A stretch of 64,000 bases of DNA from Pyxidicoccus caerfyrddinensis (GCF_010894405.1 NZ_JAAIYA010000007.1:248001-312000), one strand, 5' to 3'; positions 49,001 to 62,738 are shown, counted from the first letter of the stretch. Made by a program: numbers and translations. Notes: generated from the letters alone by a model not told the origin.

Positions 49001-49278
49001 GGATGCTGGCCCGGGCGGGCCGCTCCGGCGCGGTGACGCAGTCGGTGCGCGCGGGCTACAGCGCGACGTACGGACTGCCCTGGCTGGTGGTGGAGGCGCG
49101 GCAGGGGCGGCACGTGCTGCGCGGCGTGTACTTCCTCCAGCAGCACCCGGCGCCGCAGAAGCGGGTGGACCTGGTGGCTGGAGTCGACGGACTGGAGGAG
49201 GCCGTGGACGAGGCCCTGCGCCACCGCAGGCCCGTGGTGCTCACCGGCGAGCTGACGTCCTCGGAGGGACGGCGATGA
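46072..49278 (+). CDS. Double CapC/PgsC-like membrane protein with large soluble C-terminal region
   Basis: A 1068-residue protein. Residues about 1-360 hold ten or more membrane helices arranged as two CapC-like units: EMFGWVFVGLVVPGYLASVF opens the first, with the GLVVPGYLA signature of poly-gamma-glutamate synthesis protein CapC; GWDFNGILVPALLALTWLEP opens the second. The soluble tail (about 380-1068) holds two regions that follow the layout of the hydrolase at 44567 but lack its residues: TPHADSDEGTL becomes VPAPDREQGTL (about 745), VHG becomes VRG, and FLHLE becomes TLWLS. CapC is normally about 150 residues. ATG at 46072 has GGAG upstream. First gene of the operon. Confidence 0.85.
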   Translation: MALFSTLTLFPAYSLDTSILAAVLVGVLILALLTEMFGWVFVGLVVPGYLASVFVIHPEAGVTVVAEAMLTYALALGLSSWVSRTGAWSEFFGRDRFFAIVLSSVLVRALSEAVLLPHVGRWLDARWGTSFALDRSLHSIGLVLVPLTANAFWKLKLRRGLWQVGVPVVLTYALLRFVLLPATNLSFSSLELMYEDVAQDFLASPKAYIILLTTALLAARFNLNYGWDFNGILVPALLALTWLEPAKLVATLLEVLLLVGGTRALLAMPGLRTLNLEGPRKTVLVFCLGFVVKWGIGWALGGRVPGLKVTDLFGFGYLVPTLLAVKILQKKAVARVMLATVHTSLAGFLVGSLVGFGLSLVEPRPATALPAEQLTARAPGLGLDKSPLGVMALARATARENDASGVPLRRRNSELRQYVALWRDVGTWLESGGIEGERTVRERAQALGLELRALPNTPAGRPERFALVERERVEGKLGWDTAVLVPGAPGPVLEVPRPLTEAPSAEAAAALCERVRCRAIIASGLDTVGAGLPTGDALIEPDAPLRNAHVALSSSERVQVRADAALAPGKAQLHVPGGQVPGALERLWPGTTVTDVAPPEPGQSWGEARLSVLRAHPHDLATMALEGLPELPAPLTQAQARAALLSPPESSPYAEGAAPQPSDAELLVLEQQVAAPLLGGGGTTVPEPLRARWAAAMAGLMGMEVRPVEGCADSGPCWWVTDTEGQSGRAGAALLVRPGAGTLAFGVPAPDREQGTLAVALEAWQEARGRALVVAMPGASAEALHPATQGQLRTTFQAFHQAVHRALPEGSGLVLQVRGYSGRPAVNADVLVDVGGPVLQPDQRPADLERLLAKSGPLGWLSSRVRYHDGSPELAGLSDASPQAAFSRTFGGARVATLWLSEPLRGAFVGPRLVASELALAGLAKPAPAEDTPLQALLKPGLQVSTRPVPAALQERFAALTASAERYVLQQNVHELRMLARAGRSGAVTQSVRAGYSATYGLPWLVVEARQGRHVLRGVYFLQQHPAPQKRVDLVAGVDGLEEAVDEALRHRRPVVLTGELTSSEGRR

Positions 49279-51911
49279 AGACGAAATCTCGCGCCCTGCT
49301 GGCCCTGGTGGGCCTGGTCGTCACCCTGGGACTCATCTACGCCGCGAGCGCCAGCGTGGTGAAGAGCGCCGGCTCCACCACCGCGCTGCGCGACGACAAG
49401 TTCGCCCGTGCCGAGCGGCTCGTCTTCTACCGGCTGAAGCCGGGCGAGGAGATGCGCGTGAAGGTGCCCTCGGACGCCGAGGAGCTCCGCGTCGTCTCGC
49501 ACCTGATGCTGCCCGAGGGCACCACCTACGGCCCCGAGCGCCAGTACCAGTACGGCCTCAAGGTGCTCTTGCGCGGCCCGGACCAGGTGCTGATGGAGAA
49601 GCCCCTCTTCACGCGCACGCGGCAGAGCAAGGCCCAGCCCCAGGAGGACGGCACCTGGCTGCAGGAGAGCGCCTTCGCCACGGACCCCAACGTCCAGGTG
49701 ACGGACGAGCGCGAGTTCCTCGTGCGCCTGCCGCCGCCACCGCGCCCGGAGCCGGCGGTCATCTACCTCAAGCCGGCGGGCATCCACGGCACGCTGCTGG
49801 TGCGCGTGTACGTGCGCACCCAGCGGAGGCTGCCGCTCCTGTCCTCGCAGCGCGCGGACGACCTGCGCGCCGAGGAGCGCGTGGAGCGGACCACCTTCCT
49901 CCCCTTCGAGAAGCTGTCCGCGGCCACGCGGCACAAGCTGGCGGAGGAGAAGTGGGAGCGGCTGAGCGCCGAGGGCGAGGCCGGCACCGACTACTTCATC
50001 GAGCCCGTCTACCGCACCCCGTTCCGCCTGCCGCTGGTGGAGGTGGCCGAGTCCGCGCAGGAGCGGCTGGGCGCCGGCAGCGCGGTGGCCCTCAATGTCA
50101 CCGGCCCCACGCAGGCGGTGCTGTGGCTGTGGAGCACCACGCCGGACACCGAGGGCGGCACGCCCACGCCCGCGGGCCCCGTGACGGTCCGCGCCCTGGG
50201 CCCCACTGGTGCGGAGCACACCTGGGACCTACCCGCGCTGAGCAGCGGCGCCCCGGTGTCGCACGTGCTCGACGTGCCGGAGGGCCTGCACACGCTCTCC
50301 CTCCACAACGTGGGCAAGGAGGACCTGCGCTACACGGTGGAAGGGCCGGCGGGTGCCTGGCTCGCGCCGGATGAACTGCGCCCCATCGCGCAGCCCGACG
50401 CGCGCATCGCCTGGCTCCCCGACACGCGCCGCACCGAGGCGTTCGTCACCGGCCCGGGCTGCGCCACGCTGGAGCTGGACCTGGACACCAACATGGACTC
50501 CGCGGGTCGCCTGCTGCGGCTGGACGCGCGGCGGCTCGGCGTCACCGGGGCCGCGGGCGAGAAGGCCTCGGACCTGCTGCTCACCGTGCTGGACGCACGC
50601 GGCAAGGTGATGGACCAGACGCGCATGGACGTGGCGGCCCAGCCTGCCACCTTCGAGAGCGCGGACCTGCCGCAGGTTCCCGGCCAGCTGCTGCCCTGCT
50701 CCGAGGCGCACGCAGCGGCCACGGGCGCGAGCACGGGTGAGGTGACGGACCGGCCGATGCCGGTGTCCGTGCCCACCAGCGCGCGGGTGTTCCTGCCGGC
50801 CGGAGCGCGCAAGGTGCGGCTGCACGCGTCGAAGCCGACGGCGGTGTTCCTCTCCACCTTCCTGCAGCCCCAGGGCGGGCTCGCGGGGCTGGCGCCGTAC
50901 CTCGATGACGGCCTTCAAGGCGTGCGCTGGCGCAACGCGCCGCTGGACCGGCGGACCTGGTACCCGTTGCGCCCGGCCAACGTGACGGAGCTGACCCGGC
51001 GCGGGGCACGGCTGGAGCTGCTCAGCCAGGTGCGCCTGGAGCCGGAGGGACTGGAGACGGTGTCCGCGCCCTCGGGCACCACGGTGGTGCTCAAGCCGCT
51101 GGGCAGCCCCGACACGCAGGAGGTGCTGGAGCCGGTGCAGGGTGCCGCGGACGCGACGCGCGCACTGTCCACGCTGCTGACGCCGGGGCGCGCGGTGCGC
51201 ACGCACTTCGACGTGCGCTCGCCGTCGCGGCCGGAGCTGCGCCTGTCGCTGGAAGGCGCCGAGGGCCTGGGCAGTGAAGTCGAGGTGGTGCTGGACGGAG
51301 AGCCGGTGCACCGCTGGACGCTGCGCTCCACCCGCGCTCGCGAGCTGCTGCCGCCGCTGCCGCCGGGTGAGCACGAGGTGATGCTGCGCACCACCGTCGA
51401 GGGACTGACGGCCACGCTGAACCGGCCGCCGGTGGCGGGCAGCGGGCTGGGCGCCCGCACCGTGTACCGGATGAACGGCGAGGGCCTGAGCGTGCCGGTG
51501 CGCAAGCCGGGCCCGGGCGCCGTCACCGTCAACATCGTCGTCTACACGCAGCAGCCGGAGAGCGGCCCGCAGCAGCGCCTGTCGGTGACGCTGGACAACG
51601 GCCAGCCCCACCGCCGAAGTGGCGTGCTGCTGCCCCGTGTCACCCGCGCGGAGCGGGTGCTGCCGCTGCCGGCATCTTCGCGTGCACCGGCCACGCCCGC
51701 GGGCCGCCCGCAGGCGCGCTGGTACGCGCGCACCGTGTCGGTGACGCTGGGTGAGGACCTGGCGCCGGGCCTGCATCACGTACGCGTGGTGCCGCAGGGC
51801 CTGGGGGACGCGCCGCTGTGGACGCGCTTCTTCATGTTCGGCCACGAGAGCAGCGAGCAGCCCACGCAGGAGTGGAACCGCACGGGCTGGGAGCTGGAGG
51901 ACGCGCTGTGA
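49275..51911 (+). CDS. Large beta-rich periplasmic protein, membrane-anchored
   Basis: An 878-residue protein of unrecognised family. One N-terminal hydrophobic segment (ALLALVGLVVTLGLIYAAS, no clear cleavage site) anchors it in the inner membrane; the remainder is beta-rich. Short recurring units such as LDVPEGLHTLSLHN, LPPGEHEVMLRT and LAPGLHHVRVVP resemble PEGA-type repeats (PG-x-H-x-V). The same units recur in the 1672-residue product downstream. Its start overlaps the CapC-like stop (ATGA) and its stop overlaps the next gene (GTGA), so it is certainly part of the same operon. It may span the periplasm between the two membranes. Confidence 0.75.
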   Translation: MKTKSRALLALVGLVVTLGLIYAASASVVKSAGSTTALRDDKFARAERLVFYRLKPGEEMRVKVPSDAEELRVVSHLMLPEGTTYGPERQYQYGLKVLLRGPDQVLMEKPLFTRTRQSKAQPQEDGTWLQESAFATDPNVQVTDEREFLVRLPPPPRPEPAVIYLKPAGIHGTLLVRVYVRTQRRLPLLSSQRADDLRAEERVERTTFLPFEKLSAATRHKLAEEKWERLSAEGEAGTDYFIEPVYRTPFRLPLVEVAESAQERLGAGSAVALNVTGPTQAVLWLWSTTPDTEGGTPTPAGPVTVRALGPTGAEHTWDLPALSSGAPVSHVLDVPEGLHTLSLHNVGKEDLRYTVEGPAGAWLAPDELRPIAQPDARIAWLPDTRRTEAFVTGPGCATLELDLDTNMDSAGRLLRLDARRLGVTGAAGEKASDLLLTVLDARGKVMDQTRMDVAAQPATFESADLPQVPGQLLPCSEAHAAATGASTGEVTDRPMPVSVPTSARVFLPAGARKVRLHASKPTAVFLSTFLQPQGGLAGLAPYLDDGLQGVRWRNAPLDRRTWYPLRPANVTELTRRGARLELLSQVRLEPEGLETVSAPSGTTVVLKPLGSPDTQEVLEPVQGAADATRALSTLLTPGRAVRTHFDVRSPSRPELRLSLEGAEGLGSEVEVVLDGEPVHRWTLRSTRARELLPPLPPGEHEVMLRTTVEGLTATLNRPPVAGSGLGARTVYRMNGEGLSVPVRKPGPGAVTVNIVVYTQQPESGPQQRLSVTLDNGQPHRRSGVLLPRVTRAERVLPLPASSRAPATPAGRPQARWYARTVSVTLGEDLAPGLHHVRVVPQGLGDAPLWTRFFMFGHESSEQPTQEWNRTGWELEDAL

Positions 51912-53044
51912 GCCGCTGCCTGTTCCGAGGGGCCGCGCGCTGGCTGGCGGCGGGTGTCCTGGCGGCGCCCGGCCTGGCACCGCTCGCCATGGCGTCCGAG
52001 CCCGTCGACAGGCCCGTCTCCAAGCACGAGGAGCCCACGCGCACCGCGCCGCGAAGCACTTCGGAACAGGACGAGGAAACCGTGGGCACTGAGTCCGGCA
52101 CGGACGGAGCGGCCACCTCCGCCTCCGAGGCGGACGACGCCACCCCGCCGGTCCGCCCCATCAAGGGCTGTGCCCCCGACGCACGCTTCGCCGGACTGTG
52201 GCCGAAGCTGGCCGACGTGAAGTTCCACCCCACCACGCTGGAGGAGCGCGCCGCCTTCGCGAAGCTGCTCCCCGCGCTGCTGAAGGCCGCGCCGGAAGCG
52301 ACGACGCTGCCCGCGGGTGCGGAGAAGCTGGCCTCCTCCGTGGGCTTCCGCCTGGAGGTCTGGCAGGGGAAGCATGACACCTTCTGGGTGCTGCGCGAGA
52401 AGCCCGAGCGGCTGCGCGGCGCGGGCGCCTACGTCATCCGCACCGGGCCCGCCACGGACGACGTGGTGCAGGTGCCGCATCCCTGGTTCGACAAGGGCAC
52501 CGAGGGCATCGGCGTCGGGCTCTTCACCTGTGGGCTCAAGAGCGAGCGCCCTCGTATCTTCATGACGGCCACCGCGCACCGCTACCACGGCAGCCCGGGC
52601 GAGACGCCCGAGGACCCGGAGCACCCGGCGGACGTCGCGCACAACCCGGACCACCTCTTCCAGGAGGTGACGAACCAGGTGGCGCGCACGCTGGCCGCGC
52701 CGCGCGTGGTGCAGCTCCACGGCTTCGGCACCGCGAAGGCGGAGAGCGGGCTGCGGGAAAAGTCTTTGATTGCAGTGGTCAGCTCCGGCACGCGCGAGCC
52801 CACGACGTGGGCGCGGCGGGTGTCGAAGCGGCTGGTGAAGTTGTGGGGTGAGGGAGTGCGCCTGTACCCGGAAGGGACGCAGGTGCTGGGCGGGACGCAG
52901 AACGCCCAGGGTCGGCTGCTGCAGGCTTACGATTGCGCGCGCTTCCTCCATCTCGAGTTGTCGGCCCAGGCCCGCAAGTCCCTCTCCTCCGGAGAGCGGC
53001 TGGCGCGGCTGGGGCACGTGCTGTTCGCACCCTTGGAGGATTGA
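51908..53044 (+). CDS. Secreted putative metal-dependent hydrolase of the CapBC-like operon
   Basis: A 378-residue protein starting with GTG, translationally coupled to the preceding gene. Signal peptide (LAAGVLAAPGLAPLAMAS), an acidic Ser/Thr linker (about 35-80) and a domain with QVPHPWFDKGTEG (His191, Asp195), FMTATAHRYHG, DVAHNPDHLFQ, VVQLHGFG (His271), AVVSSGTR, LGGTQNAQGR and FLHLELS (His348, Glu350). Motif order and spacing match the lipoprotein at 44567. By position it may cut or release the polymer made by the CapB/CapC-like proteins, the place taken by CapD or PgdS-like enzymes in known systems. Activity is an inference. Confidence 0.7.
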   Translation: MSRCLFRGAARWLAAGVLAAPGLAPLAMASEPVDRPVSKHEEPTRTAPRSTSEQDEETVGTESGTDGAATSASEADDATPPVRPIKGCAPDARFAGLWPKLADVKFHPTTLEERAAFAKLLPALLKAAPEATTLPAGAEKLASSVGFRLEVWQGKHDTFWVLREKPERLRGAGAYVIRTGPATDDVVQVPHPWFDKGTEGIGVGLFTCGLKSERPRIFMTATAHRYHGSPGETPEDPEHPADVAHNPDHLFQEVTNQVARTLAAPRVVQLHGFGTAKAESGLREKSLIAVVSSGTREPTTWARRVSKRLVKLWGEGVRLYPEGTQVLGGTQNAQGRLLQAYDCARFLHLELSAQARKSLSSGERLARLGHVLFAPLED

Positions 53045-53050
53045 GCGCCG

Positions 53051-56000
53051 ATGTTTCCGCTTCGACGCCGCACCCGTCTCGTCTCGCTGGCAGGGCTCGT
53101 CGCCCTGCTGCCGGTGGCAGTGCTCGCCGCCTCGCCGTCGGAGGCGCTCCGCTCGGTGGAAGGACTGAGCTGGGAGCCGCGCCCGGTGCGCGCCCCCGTT
53201 CCCACCGCGGACGTGCGCGCCGTCGCGCCGTACGTGCCGGACGGGGTTCCGCAAGTCACGGGTGCCGTGGAGGTGGGGCCGGAGCGCGGCGCCGCGCTGT
53301 GGCTGGGTCCGCTGGACGTGGCCCGCGTCACCGGCGCGCCCGGCACGCTGCGCTTCGTGCGCGTGCCCGTGGCGACGGACGCGCAGGGCTCGCACCTGAG
53401 ACTGGAAGAGGAAGGCGTGCCGGAGAAGCCCGGCCGCTGGTACCTCGCCGAGCCCATGGGCCCGGGCAGCATCTGGGTGGTGACGGCCACGAAGCCCGGC
53501 CGCGTCTGGGTGGAGCGTCCCACGCCCTTCGAGACGACGCACACCGACGAGGCCATGCGCGAGGCGCTGCTGCGCTGGGTGGACGGCCAGGGCTCGCGCC
53601 CGCCCCTGCCCTTCCAGGCGTCGCTGCGCACGCGGCTGGATTTGGACGCGGAGCTGGAGGCCGCGCTCGCGGAGGGCGTGCCGGAGAGCGCGCCGCTGCG
53701 CACCGCCCTGCGCGACTGGCGCAAGGCCGCGGCGCTGCGCGAGTGGACCCAGGTGTCCCCGCTGCGCGGCCCGAGCCTGCGCGTCTCCCGTCCCCGCCCG
53801 CCCGGCGCGGAGGTGTCGCTGGAGGGAATGGACGCGCCCTGGGTGCGCCCCGAGGAGGGCACCGGAAGCTGGGCCGTGGAGCTGGAAGGCCCCGGCGTGC
53901 TCGCGCTGGAGGTGCGTCCGGTGCTGCAGGGCACGGAGACGCCGCCCGTCGCGGTGGAGGTGCGCAGTGAGGGCGCGACGCTGGCCCTCGCCGACGTGGC
54001 GCCGGAGCCGGCCTGGGTGGAGGGCGCGGCCGACGTTGCGCTGCCCGAGGACCGCCGGCCGCGCCTGCTCCCCACGGGAGAGCGGGTCGGCATCGAGAAC
54101 GAGGTGCGCGTCGCACTGCGCCCGGGCAAGCACGCCTACCGCGTGTTCTGGGACGGCAGCAGCGTGCTCCTCCGCGCCCGCGTGGTGTCGCGCCGTCCGA
54201 AGCTGGGCGAAGCACTGGCGCACGAGGCGACCTGGGTGGACCACGCGCGCAAGGCGTGGGACGCGGTGAAGGCGGAGGCCTCACCGCGCGCCGCGCTGCT
54301 GCGCCGTCAGCTCGTCGTGCTCGCGCCGGAGCTGGCCTCGGGAGATGCCGGACTCACCGCCGTCACCGACACGAAGGACCTGTCTCCCCTGCTCCGCGCG
54401 CTGGTGGCGCTGGACGAGGCGAGTGGAGACCGGGTGCCGGAGGCGGTGGAAGCCCTTCGCGCGCTGGAAGGCAAGGCGGCCCCCACGCCCCTGGCCTGGC
54501 ACCTGCGACTGCGCGCTGCGCGGATGCTGCTCGACATGCGGCAGACGGACGAGGCGCACGCCCTGCTGGGCACGGCGCCGTCCTTCCCGGAGCCGGGCTG
54601 GCTCGCCGCCGAGGCCGCCGGGCTGGTGTCGCGGCTCCCGCTGGGAGACCCGCTGCGCAGCCGCGAGCTGGCCGCGCTGGAACTCGCATGGCGTGCCGAG
54701 CCGCTCTCCGAGGAGATTCGCCGCCGCTACCGCTCCGCATGGTGGCGTGCGAGCCGGTGGTCACGCGTGACGCCCACGCCGGAAGAGGACGCCCCCACCC
54801 TGCTGCCCACGCGCTGGCTGGACGTGCAGGCCATGGATGACGACGAGGGCACGCCCGCGGGCGGTGCGCTCTGGCCGCTGACGCCGGGAGCCACCACCCA
54901 CGTGCACGCCACCGGCCCCGCCGAGGCGCCGACGCTGCTGCGCGCGTACGTGGTCGCCCCATCTCGAGCGGGCACGCCGATGGTGCTGCGCGTCGGCGAG
55001 CAGGCCTTCCCGCTGCTGCCTCTGGCCGCGGTGGAGCCCGTGGAGATTGCCCTGCCGCCCGGTGACCACACCGTGCGCCTGGAGGGCGGAGCCGACGCGC
55101 GCGCCTTCCTCTCGCTGCCGCCGACCGGGACGCCCGGCGCGGTGGCGGAGGTCGGCTACATCCGCACGCAGTGGCCGGTGCGCGTGGGCAAGAAGGCGGT
55201 GCGATTCCTGGTGCCGGACGCGAAGCTGCCCACGCCGGTGCGGCTGCAATTGCGCGGGCTCGGGGATGTGTCGAAGCCGGTGACGCTGCGCCTGCACACG
55301 GACGTGGGCCGGCCGCAGAAGCTGGTGCTGATGCCGGGCCGCGCGGGCTCCAGCCACCACGCGCTGGAGGGCGCGGAGGGCACGTCCGCCGCGCCGGTGT
55401 CCGCGGTGGTGATGCTGCCGCCGCTGGCGCGCGAGGTGTGGTTCGAGGTGGAGGGCAAGGCCCCGTCGCTCGTCGCCTCACTGTCGGTGCGCCGGAGTGC
55501 GGCGGGCTCACTCGACGCGGTGGCGCCCGCCGTGGCGCTCGCGGGGGCCTCGGCCATGGACACGCTGCTGACGCTGTCTCGCCGGCTGCGCGATGCGCCA
55601 GAAGACGCGGAGCCACGGCTGGCCCGCGCGGAGCTGCTGCTGTCGCTGCAGGAAGACGGCTTCGCCCGCGCGGACCTGGTGCCCCTGATGAAGGACCAGC
55701 AGAGGCTGTCGCCGGAGCAGTCCCGGCGGCTGCTCGCGTTGCTGGGCCGCCTGCAGGACGACTCGCGCGAGGGCGTGCGCTTCAGCCAGGCCATCACTGC
55801 GCCCACGCTGATGTCGCCCGCGTACTCCGTGCTCCCGGGCGCGGAGAAGGAAGACCTCACGGCGCGCGTGGCGAAGGCGCGCGAGGTGGGCACGAAGCGT
55901 GCGCTGGAAACGCTGACCGCCGACGGCACCGGCACGGTGGCGAAGCGCTACCTGCGCGCGCGCTGGCTGGCGGCGTCCGGCCAGGACGAGGCGGCGGCGC

Positions 56001-58069
56001 TCGCGCTGGTGGCGCTGTACCGCGAGACGGGCCTGCCGCAGGTGGGCCTGGAAGCGCTGGGACTGCTGGAGCGCCTGGAGTCCTCCTCCAAGGCGTGGAG
56101 CGAAGGCGGAGCCCCGCTGGGCGCCGCGCTGGCCGCGCAGCTCGAGGGCTGGGCGGACCACCCGCGCGTGCGCCACATGCGCGCGCTGGCGGGACGCTGG
56201 ACGCACTGGGAGCGGCTGCGCGACGCGGAGCAGGCGGCGGGCCTGCTGGACGCGCTCGCCGACGGTGACCCGGAAGAGCCGGAGACGGGAGACACGGTGC
56301 GCAAGGCGCTGCTGGCGCCGCCGTGGCCGCTGGAGCAGGGCCGGCTGTTGCCCTCGGGCCGCTCGCGCGTGCTGAGCATGGACGTGCGCGAGCCTCGTCC
56401 CGTGGGTGCGCAGGTGCTGTGTGGCTCCACGCCGCGCGTGGGCGTGGACGGCCCCCGGCCGCCGTGCACCTTCGCGCTGCGCGTGGACGGCCGCACCGTC
56501 GTGGAGCAGCAGGTGGAGGACGGGAAGACGGCGCTGCTCACCTTCGTGCTGGACGCGCGCGGCCGGCACCAGGTGGAGGTGCTGCACGGGCGCAACGCGA
56601 CGCCGGCCCTCGGCCTGGTGCGCTTCGTGGACCCGTCCGTGGCAGGTGGACAGGCCGCGCTGTCGTCGCAGCAGCCGCTGACGTTGCTGCGCAGCAAGCC
56701 GGGCACGCCGGTGGTGATGACGGTGCTCGGGCCGGGCGCGCTGCGCATCCAGGCTCGCGCGGTGTCGCCCCAGGCCGGACGGCACGTGCTGCTGTCCAGC
56801 GTGGTGGTGCCCTCCGGTGACGGCACGGGCGGCGCAGGCACGGAGGACGGCCCGCCGGTGCGCCTGGGCCTGCCGGAGGACGCGGACCCCACGGTGACGG
56901 GCCTCGCCGGTCCAGTGGGCCGCGCGGGTGAGACGTGGCTGCTGCTGCCCGGCAAGGGCCCGCACCAGGTGCGCCTGGAGTCCCCCGAGGGCGAGGCGCT
57001 GGTGCGCGTCGAGCTGGGCGTGACGGAGCCGCCGGCTGCGGCGCCGGGGCGTTGGTGGGAGCAGGCGTCCTCCGGGCTGGAGCCGCTGCCATGGCCCGCG
57101 CTGCCGCCGCGCCTGTCGCTGCTGCCCGAAGGCGTGCCGCCCGCGGAGGCGCCGCACGGCCTGGGGATGATTTCCGCGGAGCTGGCCTTCCGCCGCGAGG
57201 AAGTCGAAGAGGGCGAAGTCATCGGGCGCCCGCTGCGCTCGGGCATGGACGTGCGCCTGGGCCTGCGCCGCGAGCTGGTGGAGGACCGCGCGTGGCTGCG
57301 CTTCGAGCCCGAGGCGCGCTACCCGGTAGGCCAGCCCACGGTGTTCGGCGCAAACACCAACCTCTACCTGACGCGACTGCCACTGAGCCTGCGGCTGAAC
57401 CTGCACGGCGCGTTCTTCACGCAGTCGGTGGAGGACACGCTGCGCTGGAGCGCACGCGGCCGGGCCACGGTGGACCGGTGGGTGCGGCTGAGCCCGGACC
57501 TGGGGCTGGTGCCCTCGCTGGGTCTGGCGGTGGAGACGTCGCACGGCGGCTCGGCGGTGGATGCGGACCGGTATGACCAGAGCGTCTTCTGGCGCTACGG
57601 CGAGGACCACCCGCGCCGGCTGATGCCGAAGCTGACGCTGCGCTGGCAGCCCTTCCAGGACCACGTGGGCTCGCTGGGGACGTTCGCCACCACCAACGCG
57701 GACCTGGGCACGCTGGACCACGCGGGCGGCGCCGCGAAGTGGGCGGCCCTGCTGGGAGGGCCGCTGCGCGGCACCCGGGCGGAGCTGGGCTACGAGCTGA
57801 CGTACCGCATGCAGGACGAGCACCGCGCGCAGGCGTACCTGAGGCACCGGGTGGCGGGCAGGTTGGATTGGAACGTGTGGGCGGGGACTGGCAACCGGCT
57901 GATGCTCTTCGCGGAAGACCGGGCGCTGCTGTCGGACCCCTTCGGGTTGCAGAACGTGTTCTCCGTGGGCGCGCGCTGGGACTGGATGGGCGGCCGTGGC
58001 CTGCGAGACATCACTCCTCCCGAGGAGGAGTTCGAGGAGCTGCTCGATGCAGGACGTTCGCTCGACTGA
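53051..58069 (+). CDS. Giant envelope protein with C-terminal outer-membrane beta-barrel
   Basis: A 1672-residue protein with a signal peptide (LVSLAGLVALLPVAVLAA). Residues about 30-620 and 1090-1370 are beta-rich with PEGA-like units (LPPGDHTVRLEGG, RPGKHAYRVFW, GKGPHQVRLES, ARGRHQVEVLHG); about 420-540 and 840-1090 are helical, TPR-like (EAHALLGTAPSFPEPGWLAAE, EPRLARAELLLSLQEDGFA). The last 300 residues read as a barrel (LRLNLHGAFFTQSVEDTLRW, TRAELGYELTYRMQDEHRAQ) but end in a short acidic tail after MGGRGLRDI. It starts seven bases after the hydrolase stop. Likely the outer-membrane exit or anchor of the system. Family not recognised. Confidence 0.75.
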   Translation: MFPLRRRTRLVSLAGLVALLPVAVLAASPSEALRSVEGLSWEPRPVRAPVPTADVRAVAPYVPDGVPQVTGAVEVGPERGAALWLGPLDVARVTGAPGTLRFVRVPVATDAQGSHLRLEEEGVPEKPGRWYLAEPMGPGSIWVVTATKPGRVWVERPTPFETTHTDEAMREALLRWVDGQGSRPPLPFQASLRTRLDLDAELEAALAEGVPESAPLRTALRDWRKAAALREWTQVSPLRGPSLRVSRPRPPGAEVSLEGMDAPWVRPEEGTGSWAVELEGPGVLALEVRPVLQGTETPPVAVEVRSEGATLALADVAPEPAWVEGAADVALPEDRRPRLLPTGERVGIENEVRVALRPGKHAYRVFWDGSSVLLRARVVSRRPKLGEALAHEATWVDHARKAWDAVKAEASPRAALLRRQLVVLAPELASGDAGLTAVTDTKDLSPLLRALVALDEASGDRVPEAVEALRALEGKAAPTPLAWHLRLRAARMLLDMRQTDEAHALLGTAPSFPEPGWLAAEAAGLVSRLPLGDPLRSRELAALELAWRAEPLSEEIRRRYRSAWWRASRWSRVTPTPEEDAPTLLPTRWLDVQAMDDDEGTPAGGALWPLTPGATTHVHATGPAEAPTLLRAYVVAPSRAGTPMVLRVGEQAFPLLPLAAVEPVEIALPPGDHTVRLEGGADARAFLSLPPTGTPGAVAEVGYIRTQWPVRVGKKAVRFLVPDAKLPTPVRLQLRGLGDVSKPVTLRLHTDVGRPQKLVLMPGRAGSSHHALEGAEGTSAAPVSAVVMLPPLAREVWFEVEGKAPSLVASLSVRRSAAGSLDAVAPAVALAGASAMDTLLTLSRRLRDAPEDAEPRLARAELLLSLQEDGFARADLVPLMKDQQRLSPEQSRRLLALLGRLQDDSREGVRFSQAITAPTLMSPAYSVLPGAEKEDLTARVAKAREVGTKRALETLTADGTGTVAKRYLRARWLAASGQDEAAALALVALYRETGLPQVGLEALGLLERLESSSKAWSEGGAPLGAALAAQLEGWADHPRVRHMRALAGRWTHWERLRDAEQAAGLLDALADGDPEEPETGDTVRKALLAPPWPLEQGRLLPSGRSRVLSMDVREPRPVGAQVLCGSTPRVGVDGPRPPCTFALRVDGRTVVEQQVEDGKTALLTFVLDARGRHQVEVLHGRNATPALGLVRFVDPSVAGGQAALSSQQPLTLLRSKPGTPVVMTVLGPGALRIQARAVSPQAGRHVLLSSVVVPSGDGTGGAGTEDGPPVRLGLPEDADPTVTGLAGPVGRAGETWLLLPGKGPHQVRLESPEGEALVRVELGVTEPPAAAPGRWWEQASSGLEPLPWPALPPRLSLLPEGVPPAEAPHGLGMISAELAFRREEVEEGEVIGRPLRSGMDVRLGLRRELVEDRAWLRFEPEARYPVGQPTVFGANTNLYLTRLPLSLRLNLHGAFFTQSVEDTLRWSARGRATVDRWVRLSPDLGLVPSLGLAVETSHGGSAVDADRYDQSVFWRYGEDHPRRLMPKLTLRWQPFQDHVGSLGTFATTNADLGTLDHAGGAAKWAALLGGPLRGTRAELGYELTYRMQDEHRAQAYLRHRVAGRLDWNVWAGTGNRLMLFAEDRALLSDPFGLQNVFSVGARWDWMGGRGLRDITPPEEEFEELLDAGRSLD

Positions 58070-58097
58070 AGTGTCCTCGGCCCAACGAGGCGGTGGT

Positions 58098-58137
58098 CCC
58101 CGGGAGCATCTCCCGGGGGGAGTGCATAGCTCTCCCC
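58098..58137 (+). promoter_or_regulatory. Hairpin and overlapping alternative stem before the CapB-like gene
   Basis: CCCCGGGAG / CTCCCGGGG forms a perfect 9-bp stem with a 3-base loop (58098-58118). The run GGGGGGAG that follows (58115-58122) can serve as ribosome site and can also pair through GGGGAG with CTCCCC at 58132-58137. The two stems share bases 58117-58118, so they compete. No T-run follows. This may tune translation of the ligase gene relative to the barrel gene. Confidence 0.45.
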
Positions 58138-58142
58138 GCGAC

Positions 58143-62738
<4,596 letters not shown>

